Source: Luteitalea pratensis
Lineage (GTDB): Bacteria; Acidobacteriota; Vicinamibacteria; Vicinamibacterales; Vicinamibacteraceae
Assembly (NCBI RefSeq): GCF_001618865.1
Contig: NZ_CP015136.1
Span: forward strand, 1,585,001-1,649,000
DNA: 64,000 nt
Direction: 5' to 3'
Below, piece after piece: positions 62,927 through 64,000 of this stretch. Positions within the stretch are counted from its first letter, which is position 1; the number at the start of each line of letters is the position of its first letter. Both the position numbers and the translations under genes were made by a program. A model generated the notes under the pieces. That model had not been told where the DNA came from, did not search any database, and saw nothing but the letters and a program-made list of their open reading frames with translations.

Positions 62927-64000
62927 CTACCTGTCCATCCGATTCGGACTCAGAAGCTCCAGGTACGCGACGATGTCGTCGACGTCATCGTCTGTCAGCA
63001 CGATGCGACCGCCCAGGGTGCGCGAACCCACCGGGTCCTGTTCCTCCGTGAAGTTGAAGAACCGCTGGTAGTGGGCGACAGCGTCACGCAGAGTCTTGGC
63101 GCCGTTGTCGTGGAAGTATGGCGCCGTGTCCTTGACGCCCCACAGCGTCGGGATCTTGAACGCACCGGCAAGGAAGGCGCGCGGCAGGTCGGAGGGTGGC
63201 GGCGTTGGCGGTGAGGGGCCGAGGATCACCCCGACATCTGGCGAGCGGACCGTCACCACCGGGTTGATCCGGTCATCGATGACCCACGTCCGGATCGGAT
63301 TGCCGGGTTGATTGACGAGCGTGACGCCCGTGTTGAAGAAGCGGGCCCCCACCGGCGGACGACCGTTGCCGAAGTCCGAATGCGCCTGGTTGGACATGTT
63401 CAGCATCGGGCCGCTGTGACACAGGGCGCAGATGCCGTCCTTGGAAGGAGGCGCAAAGGGCGCATCCACGAGGAACCTGCGCCCGCGCTGCTCGGCTGGG
63501 CTGATTCCCGGCGGCAACTCGGGCGGCGGACCACCAGCTGCGAATTGCCTGAGCGCACTTGAAGAGAAGAAGTGGGCGTCGCGGCGCTCGAATTCCGCGA
63601 TCGCCTCGAGTTGCGCGACCGTCGGTTCCACCGTGCCCTGGTAGTGGTCGTGAATCGCTCCCAGTGCCTGCTCCTGGAGCGTGGCTGCTCGTGCATCGTG
63701 CAGCAGCACCCGGTCAAGGGCTGGCGTGTTCCGGGTCGACGGGATACCGCGAAAGACGGTGACGTGGGTCGCACCACGGTCGTCCGCCATCGTGATCCAC
63801 GGCGGCAGCGGAATCGAGAAACGGATCGTGGCATGCGCCTGGACTCGGGTCGTGCCGACGCCGTCCTCGTCGAGCGCGTCGTGCAACAGGAACGGGTCGT
63901 CCGGGTTCGCCTTGTTGATGATCTGCTGCACGTCGGCCAGGGTAAGCGTTCCGCTGTCCTTGGCATGACACGTGCGGCATGTCCGCCCATTGCCGCCGAA
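62927..64000 (-). CDS. diheme cytochrome c peroxidase-like protein, N-terminus beyond window
   Basis: The frame is open to the right edge, so the start is not visible. Two heme-binding motifs are seen: CRTCH at 63965-63979 and CALCH at 63416-63430. Downstream blocks LAGAFKIPTLWGVKDTAPYF and HDNGAKTLRDAVAHYQRF, then LTDDDVDDIVAYLELLSP, are typical of the C-terminal domain of the cytochrome c peroxidase/MauG superfamily. The protein should be periplasmic. Whether it reduces peroxide or has another oxidation role cannot be said. It ends six bases from the convergent histidine-kinase gene. Confidence 0.85.
   Translation of the reverse strand, partial: FGGNGRTCRTCHAKDSGTLTLADVQQIINKANPDDPFLLHDALDEDGVGTTRVQAHATIRFSIPLPPWITMADDRGATHVTVFRGIPSTRNTPALDRVLLHDARAATLQEQALGAIHDHYQGTVEPTVAQLEAIAEFERRDAHFFSSSALRQFAAGGPPPELPPGISPAEQRGRRFLVDAPFAPPSKDGICALCHSGPMLNMSNQAHSDFGNGRPPVGARFFNTGVTLVNQPGNPIRTWVIDDRINPVVTVRSPDVGVILGPSPPTPPPSDLPRAFLAGAFKIPTLWGVKDTAPYFHDNGAKTLRDAVAHYQRFFNFTEEQDPVGSRTLGGRIVLTDDDVDDIVAYLELLSPNRMDR

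Overview
The window is a GC-rich bacterial chromosome segment. Tat-exported hydrolases, a CE15 esterase next to a type B carboxylesterase, a MacB/FtsX-type permease remnant, DUF481 and other outer-membrane barrels, and a very large Ser/Thr kinase with a coiled-coil linker suggest an Acidobacteriota-like soil bacterium, perhaps Vicinamibacteria. This is an inference from gene content; there is no rRNA or marker gene to prove it.

Left part, about 1-17.0 kb: intact, closely packed catabolic and secreted genes. They are a CE15 glucuronoyl esterase (cut by the left edge) coupled to a type B carboxylesterase, an alpha/beta hydrolase bracketed by REP-like palindromes, a secreted propeller protein, two acyl-CoA ligases, a DUF1593 nucleoside-hydrolase-like protein, an NmrA-type reductase, a secreted protein made of three RidA domains, a Tat-exported PLP enzyme, a selenium-binding-protein-like lipoprotein and a Tat-exported M24 peptidase.

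Middle part, about 17.3-44.5 kb: an accessory island. Its left edge is the 3' half of a tRNA-Leu(CAG) gene on the minus strand. Its right edge is a shorter 3' remnant resembling tRNA-Arg(CCG) on the plus strand. Both begin at the anticodon loop and both 3' ends point outward, as expected of integrase att scars. The island mixes stress genes (catalase katE, two DUF892 ferritin-like proteins, DUF4142, two DUF1990 proteins, BrkB/YihY, DUF6766, an RsbT plus SpoIIE phosphatase pair) with many broken genes: two ligD remnants, a twice-frameshifted ppk1, a shattered APC permease, a truncated alcohol dehydrogenase, a split RsbRD-type histidine kinase and a DUF5615 toxin with an internal stop. At the right edge lies one large intact gene encoding an archaeo-eukaryotic primase of the TOTE type, an SF2 helicase and a DUF559-like nuclease in a single chain. 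It is the best candidate for a defence or conflict system here, and its ribosome binding site lies inside the tRNA-Arg scar.

Right part, about 44.8-64 kb: an S41 peptidase, a permease remnant, a POT transporter, a hipA-like kinase with a chimeric start and a lost end, a membrane protein, a TrkA-N ion channel, and a short gene graveyard (VOC, sigma-70 and BKACE fragments). Then come intact genes: the repeat-rich Ser/Thr kinase, an outer-membrane protein, a bicupin and DUF481 pair, a periplasmic-binding sensor histidine kinase, and a diheme cytochrome c cut by the right edge.

Nearly all frameshifts lie between 17 and 54 kb, and the flanking genes are clean. This favours real gene decay over uniform sequencing error, although single-base indels in homopolymers (for example in ppk) should be checked against reads.
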